Assembly: GCF_029893585.1 (NCBI RefSeq)
Contig: NZ_JARXYX010000008.1
Location: forward strand, 62,001-126,000
Direction: 5' to 3'
DNA: 64,000 bases
Origin: Streptomyces sp. LBL
Lineage (GTDB): Bacteria > Actinomycetota > Actinomycetes > Streptomycetales > Streptomycetaceae
Position numbers and translations under genes: made by a program. Shown here one piece after another: positions 1-8,278 of this stretch (within the stretch, counting starts at the first letter, position 1; each line of letters begins with the position of its first letter). Under the pieces are notes generated by a model. It did not search any database, was not told the origin of the DNA, and was given only the letters and a program-made list of their open reading frames with translations.

Positions 1-184
1 CGAAGCGGGCCATGGACTTGAGGCCGGGCAGCGGGGCGGTGAGACGGTCGTGGAAGGTCCGCGGCCACACCCGTCGCTCGCCGACGGGGCGGGGCGCGGC
101 AGGCGGCGCGAAGGGTGTCGAGGCCGCCGGAGCATCGGCTTCCCGGGAGGGCGTGCTCGTGGTCGACTCGGACTGCTGCGTCAT
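1..184 (-). CDS. Probable metallo-beta-lactamase-fold hydrolase, N-terminal part only
   Basis: Only the first 61 codons lie in the window; the gene runs off the left edge. The protein begins MTQQSESTTS, has a Ser/Thr/Ala/Pro-rich leader, then a segment reading VWPRTFHDRLTAPLPGLK. I associate that segment with Streptomyces UlaG-like metallo-beta-lactamase-fold proteins, but the zinc-binding HxHxDH region is outside the window, so the assignment rests on memory of the leader. Its ATG overlaps the TGA of the upstream aminotransferase-like gene (ATGA at 184-181), which implies translational coupling and a shared transcript. Confidence 0.5.
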   Translation of the reverse strand, partial: MTQQSESTTSTPSREADAPAASTPFAPPAAPRPVGERRVWPRTFHDRLTAPLPGLKSMARF

Positions 185-1446
185 CGAGGAGGCTCCCATC
201 GCCCTGCGTCGTCGCGGAGATCGTCGCGGAGGTCGTCGAAGATCGATTCCAGAAGGGTCAACCCGCGTTGCACATGTGGCAGTTCCAACGGCGCGGGTGC
301 GTCGAGGCATTCCGCGGCCTGCTCGTCCGTCCCCCCGCCCAGCAGCGGGCCGGTGGACAACCGCACGCGCAGCGCCCCGAGGTCGTCACCGAAGCGGTGA
401 CCGCCGGGGGCGGGCATGCCGAGCCGGGCGGCGAGGAAGTCCTCCAGTTCCTGCGCGTCACCGACGCCGAGCGCGCCGAGCGCGGGCCGCAGGGGGTCCA
501 GGTCGACGTAGAGGTGCCGGCCGGCCTGCGGTGGCCGGGCGACGGCGCCCGCGGTGACGACGACGGTGTGCGCGGCGGCGGCCACGCGCGCGTGCAGCCG
601 TACGGCGGCCCTCCGGCGGGCGGTGACCGGCTCGGGCTCACCGAGGGCGTACCCACCCGCGGCAGCGACCGGTGCGGCGACCCGGGCGCCGAGCGCGGTC
701 AGGACATCGAGCACGCGCGCGTGGAGGCCGTCCCCGTCGGCCTCGCCCACGGGGAAGCGGGCGACGGCGGCCGGCCAGCCGGTCGGCAGCAGGGCGCCGG
801 CCAGATCGCTGACGACGGTGACCTGCTCGGGCAGCATCTCGGCGGGGCTGAGCAGCACGGTGTCGTGCGGGTCGTGCAGCGTGTCGCGCCAGGTCTCGTC
901 ACTGACCAGGTGCAGACCCTCGCCGACGGCGGCCTGGACGGTCTCGTGCAGCAGTTCGGGCGGGGCCACGGTGGCGGTCGGGTCGTCGGCGACGGACAGC
1001 ACGAGCAGCCGCGGATCGCCACCTTCGGCGCGCACCCGGCCCAGGGTCTCCAGCAGGGCGTACGGGTCCGGGACACCGCCGGACTCGGCCGATGTCGGCA
1101 CATGGAAGACGGGTCTGCCCAACAGACGTGCGTACGGCGCCCACCAGGCGGCACAGGGCCGCGGCACCAGAACGTCTCCGCCGAGCGCGGCGGTCAGCGC
1201 CAGCAGCAGGGCGGGGGCGCCGGGGGCGGCCACCACCCGGTCGGGCTCGGTGGGCAGGCCCCGCCGGTCCCAGTAGCCGCAGGCGGCTTCCAGCAGGGCG
1301 GGCCCGCCGCCGACCGGTTCGCTCTCCGCACGGCCTGCCGCGGCGGCGAGTACGGCGGACAGTTCGGGCAGCACGGGCAGGCCGTCCTCGGGAAGCGGCG
1401 GCCCGAAACGGACGGGCCCGTGGCCTTCCGGGTCCGTCCGCGGCAT
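181..1446 (-). CDS. Aminotransferase class I/II fold protein lacking the PLP lysine
   Basis: 421 residues. The ATG at 1446 follows a GGAGG five bases upstream; an in-frame extension to 1596 lacks such a site. The fold-type-I pattern is visible: a PLP-phosphate glycine/alanine segment (APGAPALLLALTAAL, near 78), the NP-like turn as DDPTATV (near 154) and the DExY element as SDETW (near 182). The stretch that should read SxSK-x5-GxRxG reads SDLAGALLPTGW near 213, so the Schiff-base lysine is replaced by alanine and the arginine is absent. It is probably not a conventional aminotransferase. The C-terminus carries a DDLRDDLRDD duplication. It is coupled to the MBL-fold gene downstream. Confidence 0.75.
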   Translation of the reverse strand: MPRTDPEGHGPVRFGPPLPEDGLPVLPELSAVLAAAAGRAESEPVGGGPALLEAACGYWDRRGLPTEPDRVVAAPGAPALLLALTAALGGDVLVPRPCAAWWAPYARLLGRPVFHVPTSAESGGVPDPYALLETLGRVRAEGGDPRLLVLSVADDPTATVAPPELLHETVQAAVGEGLHLVSDETWRDTLHDPHDTVLLSPAEMLPEQVTVVSDLAGALLPTGWPAAVARFPVGEADGDGLHARVLDVLTALGARVAAPVAAAGGYALGEPEPVTARRRAAVRLHARVAAAAHTVVVTAGAVARPPQAGRHLYVDLDPLRPALGALGVGDAQELEDFLAARLGMPAPGGHRFGDDLGALRVRLSTGPLLGGGTDEQAAECLDAPAPLELPHVQRGLTLLESIFDDLRDDLRDDAGRWEPPR

Positions 1447-1690
1447 CCGTACCTCCGTGTGCGGGCCCGTGCGGGCCTGTGGGGCTGCTCGTCTCTTCCG
1501 TCGGTCGGCGCCGACGTGTCCGAAGGCTCGGGCGGGGTCTCGGGCGGTGCGGGTCGTGCCCTCGGGCTGTGAGTACCCAGGGAGGCGGGGTGCCATGAGT
1601 GCCGATCCGGGTTGCGCGGATCACACGCGGCGACGGCGTGAGGCGAGGGCACGACCGGTGCGGTGGGCCGGCGGTCGACAGCGGCGGCGC

Positions 1691-1748
1691 CGAAACGGGT
1701 CAGTCGTCCGCGGCGGGGCCGGAACGAGTCAGTCGTCCGCGGCGGGCT
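1691..1748. repeat. 29-bp direct duplication across a stop codon
   Basis: Two copies of a 29-bp unit (from 1691 and from 1720) share a 19-base identical core that includes the stop codon (TCA on the plus strand) of the gene ending at 1729. The outer copy repeats the last codons and stop of that gene just beyond its end. Confidence 0.8.
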
Positions 1749-2544
1749 CCTTGCGGCACAGGCGGTGGACGGCCGCGCCGCACGCGCCCGCGATCAGCAG
1801 ACCGCCCGCGACCAGGGCGGGCACGGAGCCGCTGAAGGCGCCGCCCTCGCCGGCCCGGGCCCCGCGCTGGATGACCGCGCCCCCGCAGGAGTCGGCGTGC
1901 GGCTCGGTGCAGGGGTGGGTGGTGGCACAGGAGCTGCCGTACGACTCAGTGCACGGCGGGGCGCTCCCCCGGCTCACGGTGAACGTGCCGCTCCACGGCT
2001 TGCCCTGCCCGCCGGGCGCCACCGGACAGGTGCCGTCCACCGTCCAGGCGGAGTCCTGACCGACACCGGCCTCGGGCGGCTCCACGCCGGCTTCGGGCTC
2101 GACGCCCGCCTCGGGCTCCACGCCGGCCCCGGACTCCACGCCGGCCCCACCGGCCCCGCCGGCCCCGCCGGCCCCGGACTCCAAGCCAGCCCCACCGTCC
2201 TCGCCGTTCACACCGTCCTCGGCTTTCACCGCAGCCGCGACAAGGGCGGTGCCGCTGTACCTCGGGCCCGCGGCCTCGTCGTCGCTGCCGGAGACCAGCT
2301 TCAGCGGAACGCTGCCCGGGTCGAAGGCCTGCGAGGTGGCGGTGATCGACTCGGGCGGGGAACCGCCGCTCGGATCGCAGGAGACGGAGACGGTGACGCT
2401 GCCGCCCGGGGACGCGGCGCTCGGGCTGACCTCGGCGGCCGACTCCGCCGCGGCGGTCGGTTCCGCGAAGACGGTCGGCACAGTGAAGCTCAGGGCGGTA
2501 CCGGCCAGGACGGCTGCGGACAGGGCACGTGCGCTGCGGCGCAT
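1729..2544 (-). CDS. Exported, membrane-anchored repeat protein
   Basis: 271 residues starting MRRSARALSAAVLAGTALS, a clear Sec signal peptide with an Ala-rich end; the in-frame extension to 2907 is Arg/Pro-rich repeat translation and was discarded. After a beta-rich segment (SPGGSVTVSVSCDPSG near 45) comes a Gly/Ala/Glu low-complexity linker with EAGVEP repeats (about 125-165), a Cys-containing region (four Cys between about 205 and 235), then a C-terminal transmembrane helix (about 240-262) and a short basic tail. I see no LPxTG sortase motif, so anchoring is by the helix. Resembles small cell-surface proteins of Streptomyces; function unknown. Confidence 0.65.
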   Translation of the reverse strand: MRRSARALSAAVLAGTALSFTVPTVFAEPTAAAESAAEVSPSAASPGGSVTVSVSCDPSGGSPPESITATSQAFDPGSVPLKLVSGSDDEAAGPRYSGTALVAAAVKAEDGVNGEDGGAGLESGAGGAGGAGGAGVESGAGVEPEAGVEPEAGVEPPEAGVGQDSAWTVDGTCPVAPGGQGKPWSGTFTVSRGSAPPCTESYGSSCATTHPCTEPHADSCGGAVIQRGARAGEGGAFSGSVPALVAGGLLIAGACGAAVHRLCRKEPAADD

Positions 2545-2677
2545 AGGGCGGACTCCTTCGGCCGACTGCGGGGACACGGCGGTCGTGCCCCCGCAGCCAT
2601 CACAGCCCGCCCACCGCCGGGCCGCGCGCGGCCGGACACCATTCGCGGGACGGCGACGGCCGAGCGGGTGACAGGCC

Positions 2678-2802
2678 GTGACCGACGGGCACCGGCCGGT
2701 GTGCGGGCCCGTGACAGAGACAGACCGGCCGTTGCACGGCCCGTGGCAAAGGCAGACCGGCCGTTGCACGGGCCCGTGAGAGAGGCAGACCGGCCCGCGC
2801 CC
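2678..2802. repeat. 32-33 bp tandem array, about four copies
   Basis: Units begin at about 2678, 2711, 2743 and 2776. The middle two are closest, sharing the core GCAGACCGGCCGTTGCACGG with one mismatch, and each starts with a GTGxCA-like hexamer. Copies at both ends are more diverged. Confidence 0.75.
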
Positions 2803-2847
2803 ACGCCCACGCCCGACACGGACCGGCCCGCCCATACACCCAACCCG

Positions 2848-2881
2848 TGGTCCACTCAGGCCCCATGGTCCACTCAGGCCC
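2848..2881. repeat. 18-bp period direct repeat
   Basis: The 16-base word TGGTCCACTCAGGCCC occurs twice, at 2848-2863 and 2866-2881. Confidence 0.8.
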
Positions 2882-2939
2882 GCGGCCGGCACCCGTTGCC
2901 CGCGCACTCACCCCTCACACCCCTCACATCCCTCACGAG

Positions 2940-3735
2940 CTACGCCACATCCCGGAGGACCTGCTCCCGCACCCGTCCGCAACACCGGCTGATCAGCCGG
3001 GACACGTGCATCTGTGAGATCCCCAGCTGTTCCGCGATCCGGCCCTGGGTCATGTCCCCGAAGAACCGCATGTACAGAATCGCCCGCTCCCGCTCGGGCA
3101 GCGCCGCGAGCCCGTCCCGCACGGCCTCCCGGTCCACCACCGTGTCCAGCGCCGGGTCGGACGAGCCCAGCACGTCGCTGAGCGAGTAGCCGTCCTCGCT
3201 GCCGGGCAGTACCGCGTCCAGGGACAGCGCGGTGAAGCTCTCCAGAGCTCCCAGGCCGACGCGGACGTCCTCCTCGCTCATGCTCGCGTGCTCGGCGATC
3301 TCCGCGACTGTGGGGCGGCGCCCGGAGATGGTCTGGGACAGGTCCTGGCTGGCGAGGCGCACCCGATTACGCAGGTCCTGGACCCGGCGCGGCACATGCA
3401 GGGTCCACATGTGGTCGCGGAAGTGCCGCTTGATCTCGCCGGTGATGGTCGGCACGGCGTAGCTCTCGAACGCGTTGCCGAGCGCGGGATCGTAGCGGTC
3501 GACGGCCTTGACCAGGCCGAGCGCCGCGACCTGGCGCAGGTCCTCAAGGTTCTCGCCGCGGCTGCGGAACCGCCCCGCGAGCCGGTTCGCCATGGGCAGC
3601 CATGCCTCGACGATCAGTCCACGGAGGGCGTCGCGCTGCTCTCCCGGGGGGGAGCTCGGCGAGCGTGCGGAAGGCTTCGACGGTGTCGGGGGCGTCGTCG
3701 TGCGGGTGGTGCTTCGCGCTCACTTGAGTGGGCAT
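2940..3735 (-). pseudogene. SigB/SigF-family RNA polymerase sigma factor, frame interrupted at a G7 run
   Basis: The main frame (3593-2940) contains sigma region 2 (DLRQVAALGLVKAVDRYDP), region 3 and a region-4 helix-turn-helix (IAEQLGISQMHVSRLISR), the layout of stress/sporulation sigma factors. The expected N-terminus, MPTQVSAKHHPHDD, lies in another frame, with an ATG at 3735 behind a GGGAG. The frames meet at seven consecutive G (3646-3652 on the plus strand); with six, translation would run through ELPPGEQRDALRGLIVEAWLPMANRLAG. So this is a one-base insertion, a sequencing error or a slippery homopolymer. If the shift is real, only re-initiation at MANRLAG (3593), which has no good ribosome binding site, could give a protein missing about 45 residues. 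Confidence 0.75.
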
Positions 3736-4129
3736 GTGCGTCGCAACTCCCTTGGTTGTGCTTGGGGTGGGACGGTCACCGCGGGAGCGCGTCTGCAGAT
3801 CGAGCAGGCGCGTCCTGGGCAGCTGAGGGCCGCTCCCACGGACGTGCCTCCGGTCCGAAGCACTGAGAGTGCGCCTGCCCCCGGCCCCCCGCCGCAAACA
3901 CCGGGCAGGTTTTCCGGGGACGCCGGGGTCACTCGTAGGGCTGCAGCGTCTCTAGAACTCTGTGTGTGCCTGTGGTTTCCAGGCTTTTCGGGCGTGGCGT
4001 GGCCGTGTGCGGTCACCGTCCGGTGGTCCGAACCTCGGGGTGAGGGGGTGGACTTCGGTGGTGTGCAGGTGGTGGAAGCCGGTCCGCTCGGCGGCGCGGG
4101 TGCGCCGCCGACAGGTTCTGTGTGAGAAC
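3736..4129. other. Intergenic region upstream of the sigma-factor gene
   Basis: About 390 bases between the sigma-factor start and a ThDP-enzyme fragment. No convincing coding frame; probably holds the sigma-gene promoter on the minus strand, but I could not identify a confident -10/-35 pair. Confidence 0.4.
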
Positions 4130-4291
4130 GGCATCAACGGTCTGCTCGCCGCCTGGGGGCGGGCCGACAACCAGCCCCGTTTCATCCAGTCCCGGCACGA
4201 GGAGATGTCCGCGTTCCAGGCGGTCGGTTACGCCAAGTTCAGCGGCCGTCTCGGAGTGTGTGTGGCGACCTCGGGGCCCGGTGCGATCCAC
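4130..4291 (+). pseudogene. Fragment of a thiamine-diphosphate-dependent enzyme (pyruvate oxidase/acetolactate synthase type)
   Basis: The frame reads GINGLLAAWGRADN, then RHEEMSAFQAVGYAKF, then VCVATSGPGAIH. This is the N-terminal Pyr domain of ThDP enzymes, including the conserved Glu of the RHEE motif and the TSGPG turn. Homology starts abruptly, where a PGD should precede GINGLL, and ends after GAIH, where LLNGLYDAK would be expected. Only about 54 of some 590 residues remain, with no start codon in context. It is a relic. Confidence 0.75.
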
Positions 4292-4457
4292 CATGGGGCC
4301 GGACCAGCGTCAGCGCCGGTCACGTTCGGCGGGTGGACGACGACGGGTGGACGGCGGGCCTGGCCCAGCCGGCTGCCGCCGCACAAGGGGCCGAGCAGTG
4401 CCGGTAGCGCCGGTGGCGCCGGTAGCGCCTACGTTCGGCGAGCGACGCGAGCAGGCA

Positions 4458-4486
4458 GGGGCGGATGCCGTACGGGCATCCGCCCC
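4458..4486. terminator. Hairpin terminator downstream of the MFS gene
   Basis: Perfect 12-bp stem (4458-4469 pairing 4475-4486) with a 5-base loop, about 20 bases past the stop of the minus-strand MFS gene. No T-run, as is common in Streptomyces. Confidence 0.75.
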
Positions 4487-4506
4487 CTTCGTTCGGCGAG
4501 GGAGGG

Positions 4507-5805
4507 TCAGACGGTGACGGGCTGCGGCACTGCTGCCGGGGCCGCCAGGCGGCCGGTGCGGTGCAGGCCGTACAAGGCGGTCGCGCAGGCGAAGCCGAGC
4601 AGGCACAGACAGATCCACGGCAGCGCGGGCATCCCCGCCTCGCGGGCCGCGTCGAGCGCCACGCCGGTGAGGAGGTTGCCGAGCGTGATGCCGATCCCGC
4701 AGATGGTGTTGTAGAGCCCGTAGTGCGTGGCGACGAGACGGTCCCCGGAGAGCCGGACGATGGTGTCCATCTCGAAGGGGTACGCGATCATCGTGCCGAC
4801 CGCCAGGAGGAGCGCGGCCAGCGTGGGCGGTACCGCGGCCATCAGCCACAGACCGGCACCGGACCCGGGGACGGGCAGAGCGGTGGCCGACAGCAGGGGC
4901 ACGAAGGCCAGGCCCATGACGGCCAGTCCTCGCGCCAGCGCCTGGCCCGGCTCGTACCGGGCCTTGCACCAGGCGGTCACCCTGGTTTGGCCGACGATCG
5001 TGCTGAGTCCGGAGACCGCGAAGAGAACCGCTACCGCCGCGGTACCGAACTCTCCGTCCCCGCCGACCCGTCGTACTTCCAGCGGCAAGGCGAGATAGAC
5101 CTGGAAGGAGAGGACGTATGAGCCGATCATGGCTGCGGAGAAGAGCAGGAACGGACGGTTGGCGAGGATGCCCCGCCATTGGGTGAGGACGCCGTCGCGG
5201 TCCTGGTTCTCCTCGCCCTTGGCGTCGTCGGCGTGCCGGGTGGGCAGCGCACGGATCTGCACGACGCTCAGCACTGCGAAGATACCGGCGGCGACCAGGC
5301 AGGTGATGCGGAAGTCCACGCCGGTCAGCACCATTCCGACGAGCGGGCCCAGCAGGATGCCGGCCTGGTAGAAGATGTTGAACAGCGCGAACGCCTCGAC
5401 TCTGCGCTCCCCCGCGTCGGCGGCGAGATACGCCCGGACCGCCGGGTTGAACAGCGCCCCCGCGAGGCCGGTGGCAGCGGAAGCGGCGATCAGCGCGGCC
5501 AGGGAGTCGACGAGGCCGAGCGTCGCGAAACCGACCGTGCGCAGCACGCAGCCGGCGATGATCAACGGCTTGTAGCCGAACCGGTCGGCGAGCGTCCCAC
5601 CGACGAGGAACATGCCCTGCTGGCTGAAGTTGCGGACGCCGAGGACGAGTCCGACGACCCAGCCGGCCAGTCCGAGCGTCCCGGAGAGGTGCGCGGCCAG
5701 GTAGGGCATGAGCATGTAGAAGCCCAGGTTGATGGTGAACTGATTGACCATCAGCAGTTGGACGCTGCGTTCGTAGGTGCGTACCTGTGCGAGGGTGCCC
5801 TTCAC
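4507..5805 (-). CDS. Major facilitator superfamily exporter
   Basis: 432 residues with 12 predicted membrane segments and an MFS motif-A-like loop ([13 protein letters not shown], about 65-77) after helix 2; the central loop (about 190-215) is charged. Start GTG 5805 has GGAGGAG just upstream and overlaps the stop of the PLP-enzyme gene (GTGA), so the two are translationally coupled. The pairing suggests that it exports the product of that enzyme, or an amino acid. That is inference from position; no residue indicates the substrate. Confidence 0.85.
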   Translation of the reverse strand: MKGTLAQVRTYERSVQLLMVNQFTINLGFYMLMPYLAAHLSGTLGLAGWVVGLVLGVRNFSQQGMFLVGGTLADRFGYKPLIIAGCVLRTVGFATLGLVDSLAALIAASAATGLAGALFNPAVRAYLAADAGERRVEAFALFNIFYQAGILLGPLVGMVLTGVDFRITCLVAAGIFAVLSVVQIRALPTRHADDAKGEENQDRDGVLTQWRGILANRPFLLFSAAMIGSYVLSFQVYLALPLEVRRVGGDGEFGTAAVAVLFAVSGLSTIVGQTRVTAWCKARYEPGQALARGLAVMGLAFVPLLSATALPVPGSGAGLWLMAAVPPTLAALLLAVGTMIAYPFEMDTIVRLSGDRLVATHYGLYNTICGIGITLGNLLTGVALDAAREAGMPALPWICLCLLGFACATALYGLHRTGRLAAPAAVPQPVTV

Positions 5806-6896
5806 CGGCTCTCCTCCACGGACGCCAGGGTGAGCGGGTCGACCACGGCGGTGCACCGCGTCCAGTGAGCCACTTCCTTTTCGTCCACGCTCCCGATCAC
5901 CTCGGGCTCGGGAGCGGGAGGGCCGTCGAGGAGGCCGTGGGCTGCGCAGTAGTCGTCGTCGAACACCGTCCCGAGGTAGCGCTGCGGACCATCGGGGAAG
6001 ACGGCCGCGATCCGGGTGTCGGCGGGGAGGGTGCGGGCCAGCCATCCGGCGACCAGGGCGACCGCGCCCACGCTCCACCCGCCGGTGGCGTAGTGCGAGC
6101 CGGCCAACTGGCGGCAGGTCCAGACCGCCTCGGCCGGGTTCACCCAGTGGACCTCCGAGAAGGCGTCGTAGGCGACGTTGCGGGGATAGATGCTGGACCC
6201 CAGGCCCCGCATCAGCCGCGGCCGGGCCGGCTGGCCGAAGATCGTGGAGCCGATGGTGTCGACGCCGACCACCTTCAGCCCGGGATAAAGCTGCTTCAGC
6301 ACCCGGGAGACGCCGGCGGAGTGCCCGCCGGTGCCCACGCTGCACACCAGGACGTCGATGTGGCCGAGTTCGGTGGCCAGTTCCAGGGCGAGCGGGGTGT
6401 AGGCGGTGGTGTTGTCCGGGTTGTTGTACTGGTCCGGGCACCACGATTCGGGGTGTTGTGTCATCAGATGCTGGACGCGCTCGCGGCGGGCCTGCTGCCA
6501 GCCGCCGGTGGGATGGGGCTCGGAGACCACGGTGACCTGGGCGCCGTACGCGGTGAGCAGCCGGGTCATGGACGTCTCCAGGCCCGGGTCGGTGACCAGG
6601 GTGACGGGATGGCCGTAGACCATTCCGGCCAGGGCCAGGCCGAGTCCGAGGGTGCCGCTCGTGGACTCGATGATGCGGGCGCCGGGGCGCAGATCGCCGC
6701 GGGCGCGGGCCCGCTTCACCATGTGCAGACCGGGCCGGTCCTTGATGCCGCCGGGGTTGAAGCCCTCCAGCTTCGCCCAGAAGCCGCGGTCCGGGGGTGT
6801 CAGCGGCTGGGACACCCGCAGCAGAGGCGTGTTGCCCACCAGCGCCGACAGGGCCGACCGGTCGGGCAGGGCAGCGGTGTTCGTGAGTGACTGCAT
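5802..6896 (-). CDS. PLP-dependent cysteine-synthase-family enzyme
   Basis: 364 residues, fold-type-II PLP enzyme. The Schiff-base lysine lies in [11 protein letters not shown] (about residue 45). The substrate-loop motif, TSGNTG in cysteine synthases, reads TSGTLG here (about 74-79), and the PLP-phosphate glycine loop is [10 protein letters not shown] (about 175). These features fit the broad CysK/CBS/SbnA superfamily, but the altered loop argues against housekeeping O-acetylserine sulfhydrylase. Start chosen at ATG 6896 ([12 protein letters not shown]); longer frames are Arg-rich noise, with MSTPPRIHR at 6938 the only plausible alternative. Coupled to the MFS exporter. The product is unknown. 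Confidence 0.8.
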   Translation of the reverse strand: MQSLTNTAALPDRSALSALVGNTPLLRVSQPLTPPDRGFWAKLEGFNPGGIKDRPGLHMVKRARARGDLRPGARIIESTSGTLGLGLALAGMVYGHPVTLVTDPGLETSMTRLLTAYGAQVTVVSEPHPTGGWQQARRERVQHLMTQHPESWCPDQYNNPDNTTAYTPLALELATELGHIDVLVCSVGTGGHSAGVSRVLKQLYPGLKVVGVDTIGSTIFGQPARPRLMRGLGSSIYPRNVAYDAFSEVHWVNPAEAVWTCRQLAGSHYATGGWSVGAVALVAGWLARTLPADTRIAAVFPDGPQRYLGTVFDDDYCAAHGLLDGPPAPEPEVIGSVDEKEVAHWTRCTAVVDPLTLASVEESR

Positions 6897-7032
6897 GTCT
6901 TTCGCTCTCGCTCGATGAATGCGCGGTGGCGTGCTCATCTCGCGCCACGGCCACACGGCGGACGTTCGTTGTCGGTCCGAGGTGGGGAGCCGTGGCGCGG
7001 CAGCCGTGCGATGCCGGCTGCTGGCGGGAGGT

Positions 7033-7473
7033 CTAGATGCGCCACCGCGAGGTGCGGACCAGCGCGGTTCTGCCCGTGTGCCGGGTGCGCAAGCGATACG
7101 GCCGACGGTGAACGAAGCCAGTGACCAGCACCCCGAAGACGCCGACGGGCAGGGTCGCGCCTGCGTCGGCAGGAGGATGCTGAGCGGCCTGGGTCGTCGT
7201 CCGGGCGGCCTCGTCCAGGGCGCAGTGCTCGTTCCCGTGGTGTCCGTGCGGCACATAGGGCGTCGCTTCGCTCGCCACCGCCGACCAGGCACCCGATGCC
7301 GTGGCCACCGCGGGTACCGGGCGGTCCGGCCCTGCCAACTGCCCATGTGCAACGCCGCACAGGCCGATCACCACGAGCAGGACGCCGGACAACAGAGCCA
7401 CGAACGGCTGCGGCCGACGCGAGTCGGGCTCGGTCCGTAGGGGGTACACGGGTGTTCTGGAATGTGTCGGCAC
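7033..7473 (-). CDS. Small membrane protein with a His/Cys motif
   Basis: 146 residues. GTG 7473 ([11 protein letters not shown]) is preceded by GGAGGAC. There is one membrane segment near residues 23-44 ([21 protein letters not shown]), then HGHHGNEHC at about 75-83, a second hydrophobic stretch ([12 protein letters not shown]) and a basic tail. The His/Cys cluster recalls small Streptomyces membrane proteins of the DUF6153 type, but I cannot confirm that. A second protein of this kind lies upstream. Confidence 0.6.
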   Translation of the reverse strand: MPTHSRTPVYPLRTEPDSRRPQPFVALLSGVLLVVIGLCGVAHGQLAGPDRPVPAVATASGAWSAVASEATPYVPHGHHGNEHCALDEAARTTTQAAQHPPADAGATLPVGVFGVLVTGFVHRRPYRLRTRHTGRTALVRTSRWRI

Positions 7474-7702
7474 AGGTCCTCCGTGCGCCGGCTCCTTCTT
7501 CGGCAAGGACGGCAGCCGCGGCGGAGCAGGGGCGAGCAAGGGGGGGGTGGGGGGCAGGACGGCATCGACGATCCGGAGTCGGCGCCACGTTGAGGTGCGC
7601 GAACCCGTTGCTCGTCGTGCGGGAGCCGGTGAACCATCCCCTCACCATGAGCCGGTGACGGGCATGGCCGGAACGGCCGGAAGACGAAGGGGGCTCCGGC
7701 TT

Positions 7703-8155
7703 CTAGACCTGCTGAACCACGGACATTCTCACGGCTGTCGACGACGTGACAGGCAGCACCGACTCGTTGGCACCCGGCTTGTCCAGGACGCGCCCGATGA
7801 CGGCCGATTCGCTGACCGCCACCGCACAGCTCGGCGGTGTCAGCACCGGGCCCTGCTGCGGCTGCCCCGAGAGGCAGTGCTCACTCGGGTGTGAGGAGCC
7901 GTGGCCGTCATCCGGGTCACCTATCGCGATCAGCCGGGACACCACTGCCTCGCCCTCAGCGGCGGGAGCTTCCTCGTGCGCTGCGACGGCAGGCGCGACC
8001 GCGCTGGTCACCAGGTGTCCTTTGACACTCTCGGTACTCAGTCCGTGCGTGAACCCGACGCCGGACAACAGCACAGCCATGGCCAGCACGCGAAGCAGCG
8101 GGCCCGCAGAAACACGGGCCCGCACTATGCACGGGAGTAACCAGGCCGTAATCAC
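7703..8155 (-). CDS. Small exported or membrane protein with a His/Cys motif
   Basis: 150 residues from a GTG start with a weak ribosome binding site. An N-terminal hydrophobic segment (LLRVLAMAVLLSGVGFTHGL, about 20-39) looks like a signal anchor. It is followed by an Ala/Glu-rich stretch, then GHGSSHPSEHC and PPSC (about 85-112), ending SVVQQV. Same architecture as the neighbour at 7033-7473: a hydrophobic segment followed by a His-rich HC motif. Possibly metal-binding; function unknown. Confidence 0.55.
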   Translation of the reverse strand: MITAWLLPCIVRARVSAGPLLRVLAMAVLLSGVGFTHGLSTESVKGHLVTSAVAPAVAAHEEAPAAEGEAVVSRLIAIGDPDDGHGSSHPSEHCLSGQPQQGPVLTPPSCAVAVSESAVIGRVLDKPGANESVLPVTSSTAVRMSVVQQV

Positions 8156-8278
8156 ACCGTGATACTAGCGGCTCATGGACCTTGCTCCGCCGACTCCCCG
8201 CAACATCACCTCAACGAGCCACGGACATGACCGGTTTGCGTCGGCGAGGTCGTTGCCGTGCGTTTCCAGGCGGCGCTG

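Larger units (their letters stand above)
2545..2939. other. Intergenic region containing tandem repeats
   Basis: No gene seen between the start of the exported protein gene and the end of the sigma-factor gene. It holds two tandem arrays (2678-2802 and 2848-2881). Long frames here have repeat-driven Arg/Pro/Gly-rich translations and no ribosome binding site. Confidence 0.6.

Noticed and set aside
2490..2911. Minus-strand frames upstream of the exported protein
   Set aside because: Their Arg/Pro/Cys-rich sequence comes from the 32-33 bp repeats; the real start is the signal peptide at 2544.
7530..7560. Poly-G tract as a phase-variable switch
   Set aside because: It lies between the two small His/Cys protein genes, not in a coding frame or a recognisable promoter spacer.
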